DNA of 19,098 nt from CAYTOF01 sp964439435 (GTDB lineage Bacteria > Bacillota > Clostridia > Oscillospirales > QAMX01): NCBI GenBank assembly GCA_964439435.1, contig CAYTOF010000042.1:1-19098 (forward strand), in the 5' to 3' direction. A program made the translations under genes and the position numbers. Of the stretch, positions 1 through 8,312 are shown piece after piece; the first letter of the stretch is position 1, and each line of letters opens with the position of its first letter. Below the pieces are notes generated by a model. It was not told the DNA's origin and did not search any database. It was given only the letters and a program-made list of their open reading frames with translations.

Positions 1-87
1 TGAAAAACAGAGCTATGTAGCGTAACTCCGTGTCCGATAGAGCGGGCGTGGGTCATTTCCTATTGTAAAATAAAAAGGAGCAACAAG

Positions 88-606
88 ATGCAAGATAGGC
101 TAAAATTTTTGGAGAACCATGATTACATAGAGGATCCTCCTTTTTATAACGAAGACTTGATGGAAATTCTGGAAAAGCTATACTATCCAAAAAATATCGC
201 CGATATCTCAAACATGGACAATAGTATGTCATATGAATATCTGATTGCACTTGACAACAAAGGCTTTTTGTCAGAAAGTGTCGATTTAGGTGATGGCATC
301 ACCATGGAGACCATGGACAGTGCAATACAAGAGAGAAATCTGCACTATTTATATGTACTAATCTCAGTTGTCAAGCCTTTTATTTCAAGAAGCATTTGGC
401 GATACTTAAAAGGCGGAGGCGACCTGGAAGTTTTTGAACACGCCACAAATAGCGACCAACAAAAAGCCCTTGATGAATTACAGCCACTGTTAGAAAAATA
501 CGGCTTAGTGTATGTGACAGAAAAAGATTTGAAGCTGATAACCAAAGAAGACGGCGAGGAGATAAGCTTCTATGCAAAGTATTTTGACGACAGCTCACAG
601 ATTTAA
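88..606 (+). CDS. Hypothetical protein, 172 aa, acidic, soluble
   Basis: I do not recognise this protein. The ATG is preceded by AAAAAGGAG at a good distance, so the start is well supported. The product is acidic and has no signal peptide or obvious membrane span. Its middle (about residues 85-108) is moderately hydrophobic, and the C-terminal half reads as alternating helices and charged turns (residues about 115-165, with an ALDEL-type helix), which suggests a small cytoplasmic globular protein. It stands alone: no partner gene overlaps it, and the next gene downstream is convergent. Immunity-type and uncharacterised DUF proteins often have this size and composition, but nothing seen here proves such a role. 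Coding status is likely because of the Shine-Dalgarno site and the length; function is unknown. Confidence 0.75.
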   Translation: MQDRLKFLENHDYIEDPPFYNEDLMEILEKLYYPKNIADISNMDNSMSYEYLIALDNKGFLSESVDLGDGITMETMDSAIQERNLHYLYVLISVVKPFISRSIWRYLKGGGDLEVFEHATNSDQQKALDELQPLLEKYGLVYVTEKDLKLITKEDGEEISFYAKYFDDSSQI

Positions 607-740
607 CTTGTCCACACTAAGGCAATTGCCTTTGCATATACTGCACCGCGTCCAATATAACATACCGGCAATCAGCTGGATGTGAAGTGCCTACACGCAA
701 AATGATATTAAAAATATTCAAAAAATATAGTTGTTGCCAC

Positions 741-769
741 TTGGTAATATAATAAACACATGATACAAT
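741..769 (+). promoter_or_regulatory. Candidate sigma-A promoter in the gap after the first gene
   Basis: TTGGTA (741-746) and TACAAT (764-769) are separated by exactly 17 bases. No plus-strand gene follows. The next plus-strand feature is the hairpin at 784-824 with a T-rich tail, so any transcript would be short. The surrounding DNA is AT-rich, so a chance match is possible. Confidence 0.3.
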
Positions 770-783
770 AACACAGGTGAATA

Positions 784-824
784 ATATCCGGAATCAGTAG
801 CTCTTATGCACCGATTCCGGATAT
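784..824. terminator. 12-bp perfect hairpin between convergent genes
   Basis: ATATCCGGAATC (784-795) and GATTCCGGATAT (813-824) form a perfect 12-bp stem with a 17-base loop. The hairpin lies 40 bases past the stop codon of the minus-strand solute-binding protein gene and after the plus-strand gene ending at 606. The T-rich stretch is better on the plus side (ATATATTCTTATTTCTT). It probably acts as a bidirectional terminator. Confidence 0.6.
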
Positions 825-863
825 ATATTCTTATTTCTTACAGAAATTTGTCAATAGCAATTA

Positions 864-2303
864 TCATCCAAACATATCTTCGAGCATACCAACAATGACT
901 TGATCTAGAGATTCAACAGCTGTGGAAGGCCGTATCTCACCACTTTGAATTTGAGGATATATCTCTTTTCGGCAATAATTGTTAATTGGGTCATTTGGAG
1001 AAGATGTGTTTATAACTGTATTTGGCAGAATGTAGTTCTCAAAGACTTCCATGGATTCATCGTCTCTGAACCACTGCTCTCTAATACCCTCTTTCCAGTT
1101 GTCATCGGTCATGCGAGCGCCAAAGGCATTCATGATTGTAACACTCTTTTCATAGTCAGGATTACTTGTAAAGAGAGTCCAAACATCAAGCCCGTCAAGG
1201 ACGGAAACATACTCGGAGGCATTGGGACCCATGGGCAAAGGCAAAACGCCATAATCGTGGGTTGATTCGTTGATTTGGTCACCGTCACGCATATTTGAGC
1301 CGTAGACAAATGTCATTCCGACTTGCCCATCTGCAAATCTCTGTCTCAAGTTTGTCCCATTGGTTTCTTCGGGATCTTTGATGCCCTCATTGTACCACAC
1401 ATCCTGCATAAACTCCAAAGCTTCAATTACTTTACCGTCTTTAAAGTTAGATACCCAGCGCCCGTCTTTCTCAATAATCGGTTGTGTTCCGTTTGTAAAG
1501 ATTTCATGGCCTTTCATCGCATCACCAATACCCCATTGATCGGGTTTGTTGTCTGCATCCAGGTCCTTTGTAATACTCTTTGCAATTTCAACATACTTAT
1601 CCCAGTTCCATTTGTGATCTCTCACCATCTGATACATAGTATCAGATGAATATCCGGCTTCATTGTTCACTAGGTCTTTGTTGAATACCAAGAAAAATCC
1701 AAATTTACAGATGTAGTATTCACTGCAAGTGTCCACGCCCCAGATATTGTCGTTAAACTCCGCCAGCAAAGTTGTCGGTTGGAACCACCTTGTCTCGTCA
1801 TAGACATTGAATCCGGCATTCACAACCTCAGGTGATGTCAAAGAACGAAGGTAGCCTTTTATAGCAAAGGTATAAAAGTTGGTCTGTCTCATAAACACAA
1901 AATCACCCATCTTGTCCCCGCTCAATACATACTGCATCAGGGACTCTGTGTTTGTGCTATGTCCAAAAACAGTAAATTTACAATTAAATTTGTCTTCGAT
2001 TTCGTTGTATTCGGCTTGCCATTTGTCGTGTAACTCTGAGCTTCCGGGCTCGGGAGTAAACCTCCCTGCATTCCCCACTGCCAAAACAAAATCATAACCA
2101 TCCATGTCAATTTTAGGTTCATACTCTGTTGTCGTTTCGGCTGTAGTGGTTTCAGCTGTAGTGCTTGCACTAGTCAGCTTCGTACTCTCGCTTGCTGTTG
2201 TGCCCGCCGTTGTTTCTGCCGGTGTGTCTGTTCCGCCGCAGGCAGCGACTGAAAATAGAATCAAAGCTGCCATCAGAATTGCTACAATTTTCCTGTATGT
2301 CAC
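864..2303 (-). CDS. Extracellular solute-binding lipoprotein of a carbohydrate ABC transporter (family 1)
   Basis: This is a 479-aa substrate-binding protein of the maltose/oligosaccharide ABC type, anchored outside the membrane. I chose the GTG at 2303 because AGGAGGA (2317-2311) lies 7 bases upstream; the in-frame ATG at 2339 has no such site and would include the Shine-Dalgarno in the gene. The signal peptide ends in a lipobox (FSVAAC, Cys22). It is followed by a Thr/Ser-rich linker (about residues 25-55) and the globular domain, which has the family-typical WNWDKYVEIAKSIT segment and a DADNKPDQWG turn. No permease or ATPase gene is adjacent, and a terminator follows, so it is an orphan here. 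It is divergent from the phosphoesterase/AraC pair, which may share its regulation. The family call is firm; the substrate is unknown. Confidence 0.88.
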   Translation of the reverse strand: MTYRKIVAILMAALILFSVAACGGTDTPAETTAGTTASESTKLTSASTTAETTTAETTTEYEPKIDMDGYDFVLAVGNAGRFTPEPGSSELHDKWQAEYNEIEDKFNCKFTVFGHSTNTESLMQYVLSGDKMGDFVFMRQTNFYTFAIKGYLRSLTSPEVVNAGFNVYDETRWFQPTTLLAEFNDNIWGVDTCSEYYICKFGFFLVFNKDLVNNEAGYSSDTMYQMVRDHKWNWDKYVEIAKSITKDLDADNKPDQWGIGDAMKGHEIFTNGTQPIIEKDGRWVSNFKDGKVIEALEFMQDVWYNEGIKDPEETNGTNLRQRFADGQVGMTFVYGSNMRDGDQINESTHDYGVLPLPMGPNASEYVSVLDGLDVWTLFTSNPDYEKSVTIMNAFGARMTDDNWKEGIREQWFRDDESMEVFENYILPNTVINTSSPNDPINNYCRKEIYPQIQSGEIRPSTAVESLDQVIVGMLEDMFG

Positions 2304-2357
2304 AACCAATTCCTCCTGTTTGTTTTTGAACATATTCATGTTCAGTATGCTGTATAT

Positions 2358-2386
2358 AATATATACAATAAAAAACCGTGTCGCAA
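2358..2386 (-). promoter_or_regulatory. Sigma-A promoter of the solute-binding protein gene
   Basis: On the minus strand, TTGCGA (2386-2381) and TATATT (2363-2358) are separated by 17 bases. The −10 lies inside a 15-base AT palindrome, GTATATAATATATAC (2352-2366), which could also be a regulator site. The leader to the GTG start would be about 50 bases. Confidence 0.55.
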
Positions 2387-2457
2387 GAGAAAATGCACAA
2401 TGGGCAACAATATGACAGGTATATGCAACATTACATCAAATTATCGCTTTACTTATG

Positions 2458-2466
2458 TGGTATAAT
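2458..2466 (+). promoter_or_regulatory. Extended −10 promoter of the phosphoesterase-AraC unit
   Basis: TGGTATAAT is a perfect extended −10 element (TGnTATAAT), about 80 bases upstream of the phosphoesterase start. No convincing −35 hexamer lies at the usual distance, which fits an extended −10 promoter that may need an activator such as the AraC protein encoded downstream. Confidence 0.5.
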
Positions 2467-2544
2467 TTTCTTGATACAGTCCTAATGGCAGATTAAAATA
2501 AATTCCCCCCCACTGGGCGAACTCTTTAAAGGATACACAATATA

Positions 2545-4932
2545 ATGAGAACTCTGAAAAAAAATGGAAAAGCACTTTTCTATGACTCCGAAATAGACCA
2601 TACTGAGCACATTTTCAATCGCAACAATCCAAAACCTTTAATTTTGGAGATAAATGCCGGCAGCAACAATTTTTTGGCGCTCTGCCGCAGATTCGGCCCC
2701 GGCGACGATGAGATGCTGCTCAACAACGCTCTTGTTGAAAATCGCGATTATACATACCAAGGCAATACGATGACGATAGATCCATGCTATCTTTTGACAA
2801 TGCCCACCAGTGAATATATTGTGTTGAGTGCGGTGTTTGACAGAGGTCAATCTTCCGTTTTTTCTATCTACATTCACAACGGTGATGATGTAAAAACCGT
2901 TCCGCTTTTGGATTTCGACAATCTAAGTGACGATGTGCTGGAGCAGGGCTATAAAAACGAATTTTTTAAATCCATCTCTGTTGAAAGGGAAAATAAATTT
3001 GAAGGCAGAAACACTGTAAAGCTTGAGTATGACCTCGAACTTTGGCCTGATTTTGTTGAAAACTATTTTGAAATCTACAAAAAAGGCTTCATCAGTTGCC
3101 CAAGGCCCTATGCCATCGCCATGAGAATCTATGGAGACGGTTCATATAACAAACTAACCACCAGGTTTTACAACCGCAACAGGGCCGTGGTGTTTCCGCA
3201 AAATGACATCTTTATAGATTGGATCGGCTGGAAAAAGATATATTTTGCTTTTTCACAGGATATAGCATTGCCACTCATGTGGAACGATATTTTGCGCCTC
3301 TCCCGCGGTGTAAATCCCAAAAGTTTACATGGAACTCTATACATAGACGAAATAGAGGCGATCTGTGATCCGAAAATCCTATTGAACAACAAAATGGGTT
3401 ACCCCAGGCAAGAGCAGAGATTCATGCCTGCCGATATGACTCTTGATTTTCACGGCATCACAAAGGGACGCACAACCCATTTCCAATTAAAAAATCGCGG
3501 TGATTATACACCCTCTCCGCCCATTTCTTTGGTATGCGAAAAAGCATTGACAACGACCGGAAACGTAGACGGTTTAAAATTCCCCGTTCTCACCTTTGAT
3601 GACAAAGGTTCTTTGCATACAGATTTTTTCACGAACACAATGCCAAACGGCACTGAGGATATAGCTTTTCCAATATATGCCGAGGGTTCGCATGGGGACA
3701 AAACCCCAACTACTTGGCTTGTGTCAGCTCCCAAAAGCACACACTATACCTCTATGCCGGATCGGATTGTACGAAATATAACCAAGGATCCTCTGACAAC
3801 AGCCGCTTACACTTGCATGACCGACATTGATACAGAAATCTGTTATTTTTCTCTGAGAGAGAAATCCAAATCAGATTCCCAAGAACGCCTCATACCCTCA
3901 AAATCCAAACCCGCAAGAGAGGCAGAAAGCTCTGTTTATTTGCAAAACACATATGTCACTCTGGACCGCGAATGTCTGGTACATACCTTTAATATAGACA
4001 ATCTAAAACCCGGCACTGAGTATATCTGTAAAATCGGAAGTAGTTCCCATTGGACCGCTACTTTTTCCTTTAAGACTTTCAGCGACGACTCTCCGTCTTT
4101 CAGCGCTCTTATCTTTTCAGACGCTCACAACGGCGACAATGTGCTAAAAATCCACAGGTTTAAAAATCTTCTCAAAGAAGGCTATAAACGCATTCGCGAC
4201 CAAGCCTTTCTGATAAGCCTTGGAGATTTGGTCAACACAGCCTCAGACTTGTCCGGGTACAAGAACACCTTTGACATATGTCGTCAATTCTTCACTTCTC
4301 TGGCCTTTGCTCCAACACCGGGCAACCATGAAAGGGATATTTTGCGTTGGTTTGACAACTATGCATCCCACTACAATCTACCGGACTGTGGTATTTCCCA
4401 CTACAAAAACCTTCTTTACTCTTTTGATCTATATGACTACCACTTTACAAGCATCTGTGCTGACGGCATTCCGGTATGCGACGATATGCTCGCATGGTTG
4501 GAAAAGGATTTGAAAGACACCGACAAAAAATGGAAAGTTGTTCTGATGCACTGCTCTCCCTACGGCGGCAAAGGGGTTCAAAGCTTCAACAGGGAAATCA
4601 TTGCTCCGATTCTGGATGCCGGAGAAGTAGACTTGTGTCTTTCGGGCCACGAACACATATATGTGCGTGCTTCGATCGAAAAGGGAAAGCGCGTCCCCAT
4701 AGGAAAAGGAACAACATATCTGACTCTTGGTCCGGCCGGGACGACTGCATATGAAAACTCAAAAAATTACTGGCAGGACTATGTGTACGGAGACAAATAC
4801 GACGAGCGCATCATAGAAGGAACACCCGACAGCATGATCACAGTTGCCCGTTTTTCACCTCAACGGATCATTATCGACGTTCAGATGATGTCAGGTCGAA
4901 TTGTGGACTACATAGTGCTGGAAAAACCATAA
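2545..4932 (+). CDS. Multidomain calcineurin-like metallophosphoesterase with carbohydrate-binding-type modules
   Basis: This 795-aa protein ends in a dinuclear-metal phosphoesterase domain (about residues 517-795). All the motifs are present: SDAH (D526, H528), GD (D561), GNHE (594-596), a lone His (H669) and GHEH (701-704). A fibronectin-III/purple-acid-phosphatase-like segment (about 465-512) precedes it. Residues about 35-112 resemble the Ig-like CBM_X2 module (DYTYQGNTMTIDPCYLL pattern). Residues about 135-275 resemble the jelly-roll module of Gram-positive phosphodiester glycosidases (IDWIGWKK ... GTLYIDEIEA). Such modules are usually outside the cell, yet there is no signal peptide, and an in-frame TAA just upstream rules out extension of the start. 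The Shine-Dalgarno is weak (AAAGGA). It probably acts on a phosphorylated or phosphodiester-linked glycan or teichoic-acid-type molecule; the substrate is inferred only. Confidence 0.85.
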   Translation: MRTLKKNGKALFYDSEIDHTEHIFNRNNPKPLILEINAGSNNFLALCRRFGPGDDEMLLNNALVENRDYTYQGNTMTIDPCYLLTMPTSEYIVLSAVFDRGQSSVFSIYIHNGDDVKTVPLLDFDNLSDDVLEQGYKNEFFKSISVERENKFEGRNTVKLEYDLELWPDFVENYFEIYKKGFISCPRPYAIAMRIYGDGSYNKLTTRFYNRNRAVVFPQNDIFIDWIGWKKIYFAFSQDIALPLMWNDILRLSRGVNPKSLHGTLYIDEIEAICDPKILLNNKMGYPRQEQRFMPADMTLDFHGITKGRTTHFQLKNRGDYTPSPPISLVCEKALTTTGNVDGLKFPVLTFDDKGSLHTDFFTNTMPNGTEDIAFPIYAEGSHGDKTPTTWLVSAPKSTHYTSMPDRIVRNITKDPLTTAAYTCMTDIDTEICYFSLREKSKSDSQERLIPSKSKPAREAESSVYLQNTYVTLDRECLVHTFNIDNLKPGTEYICKIGSSSHWTATFSFKTFSDDSPSFSALIFSDAHNGDNVLKIHRFKNLLKEGYKRIRDQAFLISLGDLVNTASDLSGYKNTFDICRQFFTSLAFAPTPGNHERDILRWFDNYASHYNLPDCGISHYKNLLYSFDLYDYHFTSICADGIPVCDDMLAWLEKDLKDTDKKWKVVLMHCSPYGGKGVQSFNREIIAPILDAGEVDLCLSGHEHIYVRASIEKGKRVPIGKGTTYLTLGPAGTTAYENSKNYWQDYVYGDKYDERIIEGTPDSMITVARFSPQRIIIDVQMMSGRIVDYIVLEKP

Positions 4933-4984
4933 TGAATCCAAATGGCTGATTAAATTGAAAAATGCAAAGGAGGCAGGTTGTCAA

Positions 4985-5806
4985 ATGATTTCCCAAGACT
5001 GTTCATTCACCACAGGCGGTAACTTGACCGCTCTAAAAATGAACATCAACAGTGTTTCTTTTATCAGATCACAAAACAACGAGCCTCATATTAAGAGAGT
5101 GAGTCCGAATTTTCAGATTTTTTATGTGACAGTCGGTATGGGAGAACTTCACAAAGATGGGCGTATATTCAATATTTCGCAAGGACAAGGCTTTATGATC
5201 TCCCCCCATGAAATAGTAGCCTACAAAGGTCACTCCGACAACCCTTGGGAGTATTATTGTTTTAGTTTTTCCGGACAGAATGCCCAGCGCTATTTAGAAG
5301 AACGCGGCATCTACTCCGCTGCACCGGTCTTTTTTTCGCACAATCCCCAGCTATCAGAAAAATATGCAAAATCTTTGCTCAGTATAGCACAGAAAAACCC
5401 CGAATCCGACGACCTCCTCCTCGGTTGTTTTCTCATGTTCGCCTCAACCATTCGCAGCGAAACAGCCAATGCAGTCGAAAGCTCGCATGTTCTTTACACA
5501 GAAAAGGCGTGCAAATACATCTCTGACAACTTTTCATTGAATATAACGATCGAAGACATCGCAGCCCATGTAAATGTAGACCGCAGTTACCTTTACAAAC
5601 TGTTTAAAAAGCGTTTTAACCTCTCAATTCAAGAATACATGCAAAAAGTTAGGCTTCAAAATGCCGAGTTTTTACTCAGAACCACTTCCAGAGCCTTGGG
5701 TGAAATCAGCTCCGTATGCGGCTTTAACAACTACAGTCACTTTTCAAAAACATTTTATCGCCATTTTGGTAAATCCCCAAGAGACTATAGGTTGGGTTTT
5801 GATTGA
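4985..5806 (+). CDS. AraC family transcriptional regulator
   Basis: This 273-aa regulator has an N-terminal cupin-like sensing domain (about residues 35-95) and a C-terminal double helix-turn-helix (about 172-270). The second half of the DNA-binding domain carries the family-typical ISSVCGFNNYSHFSKTFYRHFGKSPRDYR pattern, at residues 241-268. I chose the ATG at 4985 because AAAGGAGG (4966-4973) lies upstream; the earlier in-frame TTG at 4955 precedes that site. It follows the phosphoesterase gene by 52 bases on the same strand with no terminator, so the two are probably cotranscribed. The likely targets are its own operon and the divergent solute-binding protein gene, with a sugar-type ligand. 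The target and ligand are inferences from context. Confidence 0.92.
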   Translation: MISQDCSFTTGGNLTALKMNINSVSFIRSQNNEPHIKRVSPNFQIFYVTVGMGELHKDGRIFNISQGQGFMISPHEIVAYKGHSDNPWEYYCFSFSGQNAQRYLEERGIYSAAPVFFSHNPQLSEKYAKSLLSIAQKNPESDDLLLGCFLMFASTIRSETANAVESSHVLYTEKACKYISDNFSLNITIEDIAAHVNVDRSYLYKLFKKRFNLSIQEYMQKVRLQNAEFLLRTTSRALGEISSVCGFNNYSHFSKTFYRHFGKSPRDYRLGFD

Positions 5807-5882
5807 ATCCTTTTCGAAACATTAAACAGTTTCCAATCAATACTTTTCCAGGCAACTATGCAACAACATATGCAAGTAAACA

Positions 5883-5940
5883 GAGCTCTATTTTACAAAG
5901 GTGCTACTCAAATAGGAGTCGCTTTTGTAAAATAGAGCTC
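5883..5940. repeat. Long imperfect hairpin with 17-bp perfect outer stem
   Basis: GAGCTCTATTTTACAAA (5883-5899) is exactly complementary to TTTGTAAAATAGAGCTC (5924-5940). A second small stem inside (ACTC 5906-5909 with GAGT 5916-5919) makes a nearly continuous 58-base structure. No T run follows on either strand, so it is not a classic terminator. It lies between convergent genes and could be a dispersed palindromic element or an RNA-end stabiliser. No second copy was seen in this window. Confidence 0.6.
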
Positions 5941-5970
5941 GTAGCGATTGACGGATTTTATATGTCAAAT

Positions 5971-6000
5971 GCCTGGATCGAAATAAAATTCGATCCAGGC
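5971..6000. terminator. 12-bp hairpin between convergent AraC and ABC ATPase genes
   Basis: GCCTGGATCGAA (5971-5982) pairs with TTCGATCCAGGC (5989-6000) around a 6-base loop. It lies 12 bases past the stop of the ABC ATPase gene on the minus strand. There is no strong U tract on either side, so it may stop transcription inefficiently or protect 3' ends. It is the likely end of the six-gene minus-strand operon. Confidence 0.55.
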
Positions 6001-6012
6001 TAAATAATATCT

Positions 6013-6645
6013 TCACTGCAAGGTCAGCCGCCCTTGATCCATTTCGCACACAGTGTCACAAAGAGCTTCGATATCACCACCATAGTGGGATGAAAGCAAC
6101 ACTGTTGTTCCCACATCACGCAGAGATTTAAAAAGCTCACGCATTTCAGCAACGCCATGTTTGTCAAGCCCGTTCATGGGTTCATCAATAACCAGAAGAG
6201 GTGGGTCTTCCATTATAGCCTGGGCTATAGCAAGACGTTGGCGCATACCCATGGAATATTTTCGCACATGCTTCTTTTCTGTTGGGTCAAGCCCAACCTT
6301 TTCAATTGTACTGCGAATTTTTTGCGGTCCGATTTTGCCGTGTATTCCGGCCAAAAGACACAGGTTTTTATATCCTGATAAATGACTGATAAATCCCGGT
6401 TGTTCAATAATCAAGCCCAGGTTCTGCGCCACCAGCGGACGAACCTTTTGTCCATCAACCGATATTTCCCCCTCATCCAAGCGCATAAATCCGGTGATAC
6501 ACTTAAAAAGCACCGATTTGCCAGAGCCATTGCGACCAATGACACCATGGATTTTTCCACGTTCAAAACAAACGCTTACATTATCGAGTGCAGTGACTTC
6601 TCGAAATTTTTTCACAGCGTTTTGAACAGTTATAATCGCATCCAT
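6013..6645 (-). CDS. ABC transporter ATP-binding protein (CcmA/lantibiotic-export type)
   Basis: This 210-aa ATPase has all the nucleotide-binding motifs: Walker A GRNGSGKS (residues 37-44), Q-loop Q82, a signature of the YSMGMRQR kind (130-137) and Walker B LLVIDE (150-155), with the switch His at 187. The signature with MG in place of GG is typical of ABC-2 export systems for antibiotics, lantibiotics and related peptides. The ATG follows AAGGAGG, which overlaps the end of the upstream permease gene, with only 3 bases between stop and start. It is therefore translated with the two permeases as one exporter. It is shorter than many family members, ending soon after the H-loop region. The cargo is not shown by the sequence; the secreted protein or the lipoproteins of the same operon are candidates or clients. 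Confidence 0.93.
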   Translation of the reverse strand: MDAIITVQNAVKKFREVTALDNVSVCFERGKIHGVIGRNGSGKSVLFKCITGFMRLDEGEISVDGQKVRPLVAQNLGLIIEQPGFISHLSGYKNLCLLAGIHGKIGPQKIRSTIEKVGLDPTEKKHVRKYSMGMRQRLAIAQAIMEDPPLLVIDEPMNGLDKHGVAEMRELFKSLRDVGTTVLLSSHYGGDIEALCDTVCEMDQGRLTLQ

Positions 6646-6648
6646 TTC

Positions 6649-7515
6649 TTATTCCTCCTTTTCCAAATTATCCAGATCTCTTGCGCAAAATCGCCATGTG
6701 GCCAACACTGCCATTACGAGGGTCAGAGCACCGAGCAGAAAAAAACCATAATACATAGGAGGAAATCCGCTATCGCCGTTGAATTCTCGGAAAAACGACA
6801 GAGATAGAAAGCTCAGCGGTGAAACATAGCGAATTGCCGTTCCCCAATTGAGCATCCCCAACAGTTCTGCGGAGAGCACTAAAAATAACAATAAGCCATA
6901 TAAGCTGAAGCTCACCACGCGTTTGAAAAGCAGTTGAAAGGCTGTGAAAAACACACCGACAAACGTGCTGACAAGCCAAATGAGTCCAAAAGCAGCCACA
7001 TTTGTCAGCAGAGGAGAAAATCGACTGATGGCGCTGTTGACAAAAACCGTGCCAATTCCTGTTGCGCCGGGGTTTTCAGCCATGGTCATCAGAACCACTC
7101 CCCATCCGTCTGCAATTCCAAAGCGACGTAATATCACAATAAACACCGAGGCATAAAGTGCCAATGCCAGCAAAAACGACGCCAAAACGATGTACACTAT
7201 CTGGCCCAGTATCCAAGACAAACGTCCTGTACGCACTACAAAAAATGTTGAATACCGTTCATAAAATGGGGCTGAACAAAATAGGATACCAACTAAAAGC
7301 CCATAAATGACGCGGATAAACGAATTTGAAAAATATGTAAAACCCACCCAAATTGGCACAATTTGGTCGTGACTGGTGGCAAAACTCACGACATCTGCAA
7401 ACAAATACACTGTGTACAAAAATATTGTCGCAAAAACAAACCAAATCCGCGGTTCAGCTTGCCACTTTTTAAAGTTTACAAGAGCGCAGGAGAAAACTTT
7501 TTTTATACTATTCAT
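6649..7515 (-). CDS. ABC-2 type transporter permease (second)
   Basis: This 288-aa integral membrane protein has about six hydrophobic spans and belongs by architecture to the ABC-2/lantibiotic permease group. I chose the ATG at 7515 (MNSIKKVF), which follows AAAGGGGG and overlaps the end of the upstream permease by 8 bases (ATGAATAG), a classic sign of translational coupling; the longer reading from 7563 starts inside the other gene. The N-terminal basic segment (NFKKWQAEPR) precedes the first span and the C terminus is charged (DLDNLEKEE), both probably cytoplasmic. It works with the neighbouring permease and the ATPase. I cannot name the substrate. It could also be described as a paired subunit of a heterodimeric membrane channel. 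Confidence 0.82.
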   Translation of the reverse strand: MNSIKKVFSCALVNFKKWQAEPRIWFVFATIFLYTVYLFADVVSFATSHDQIVPIWVGFTYFSNSFIRVIYGLLVGILFCSAPFYERYSTFFVVRTGRLSWILGQIVYIVLASFLLALALYASVFIVILRRFGIADGWGVVLMTMAENPGATGIGTVFVNSAISRFSPLLTNVAAFGLIWLVSTFVGVFFTAFQLLFKRVVSFSLYGLLLFLVLSAELLGMLNWGTAIRYVSPLSFLSLSFFREFNGDSGFPPMYYGFFLLGALTLVMAVLATWRFCARDLDNLEKEE

Positions 7516-8287
7516 TAAGCATCCCCCTTTCAATAAGCCTTTTGGATGCAAAACCAAGGCCAATTAGCAAAAGTCCCACAGCCAATGTCTTTAACAACAG
7601 TGAAACTATGGGCGTTGAAGCAAAGGGCAACTCAATCAACCATAATGTGATATCATATCGATATGAAAATCGGAAAAGCGCAGAGGACAGTGCTGCAATC
7701 AGATATGCGAGATATGGCATCATAATAGCAGAAAATTTATCTTCTAAGAAAGTAGAAGCAAAAAAGCCAAGACCTGCAAACATCATGCCGGACAACCCTT
7801 TGTGATAAATAAACCCTATTACATACATTTCCGGACGTTTCATCGAGAGCCAGATGTCCAAAGACAAGCCTGCGCCGCTTTCGTTTCCAATATACATGGG
7901 GAAGAAAAACGACAAAGTCAGGATGAAAAATAGATATCCTGCTACCACAACACAAAAACCTGAAAGTAAAACAGCAAGATATTTTGTCACTATATATGTC
8001 GGCAATCCACAGCGAATGGCTTGAAATCTAATGCTCTTCTCACGTTTTTCTTGTAAAAAACTCAAGCTGAAAGGCAAGATAGGCATCACACCGAGAGCAA
8101 CAACTGCAATTTGTAAGTTTGAGTAACCAAGCAAGTAGATGATTGACGTAAACTCTCGCACGTTTTCTTTGAGTGGACCGGCACTATTTAACAAAAGTGC
8201 AATCATAAACAAGACTGCTGCACTCCAAAATGTTGGAGTGTGCAGGGCACGGCGCAATTGCAATACAAAAACCCGAAGAAACAGCAA
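7508..8287 (-). CDS. ABC-2 type transporter permease (first)
   Basis: This membrane protein has about six spans and includes the coupling-helix style segment QEKREKSIRFQAIRCG that follows the second span in many ABC-2 permeases. The start is uncertain. The open frame runs upstream into the preceding lipoprotein gene, so I prefer the TTG at 8287 (259 aa). It lies 9 bases after a GGGGG Shine-Dalgarno and 25 bases past the lipoprotein stop codon. Its end overlaps the next permease gene by 8 bases. The pair plus the ATPase form one exporter. An upstream GTG overlapping the lipoprotein gene cannot be excluded but lacks a ribosome binding site. Confidence 0.8.
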   Translation of the reverse strand: MLFLRVFVLQLRRALHTPTFWSAAVLFMIALLLNSAGPLKENVREFTSIIYLLGYSNLQIAVVALGVMPILPFSLSFLQEKREKSIRFQAIRCGLPTYIVTKYLAVLLSGFCVVVAGYLFFILTLSFFFPMYIGNESGAGLSLDIWLSMKRPEMYVIGFIYHKGLSGMMFAGLGFFASTFLEDKFSAIMMPYLAYLIAALSSALFRFSYRYDITLWLIELPFASTPIVSLLLKTLAVGLLLIGLGFASKRLIERGMLNE

Positions 8288-8312
8288 TTTAAAATACCCC
8301 CAATGCTTTGAT

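Noticed and set aside
2104..2415. Hydrophobic plus-strand frame (VVVSAVVVSAVV type) opposite the solute-binding protein gene
   Set aside because: It is the reverse reading of the Thr-rich linker and signal peptide of the lipoprotein; the repeats come from Thr codons.
5883..6000. Integrative element attachment sites or CRISPR repeats
   Set aside because: The two palindromes differ in sequence, there is no spaced repeat series, and no integrase or cas gene is present.
5803..6003. 66-codon frame after the AraC gene
   Set aside because: It runs through the two hairpins at 5883-5940 and 5971-6000 and has no independent ribosome site.
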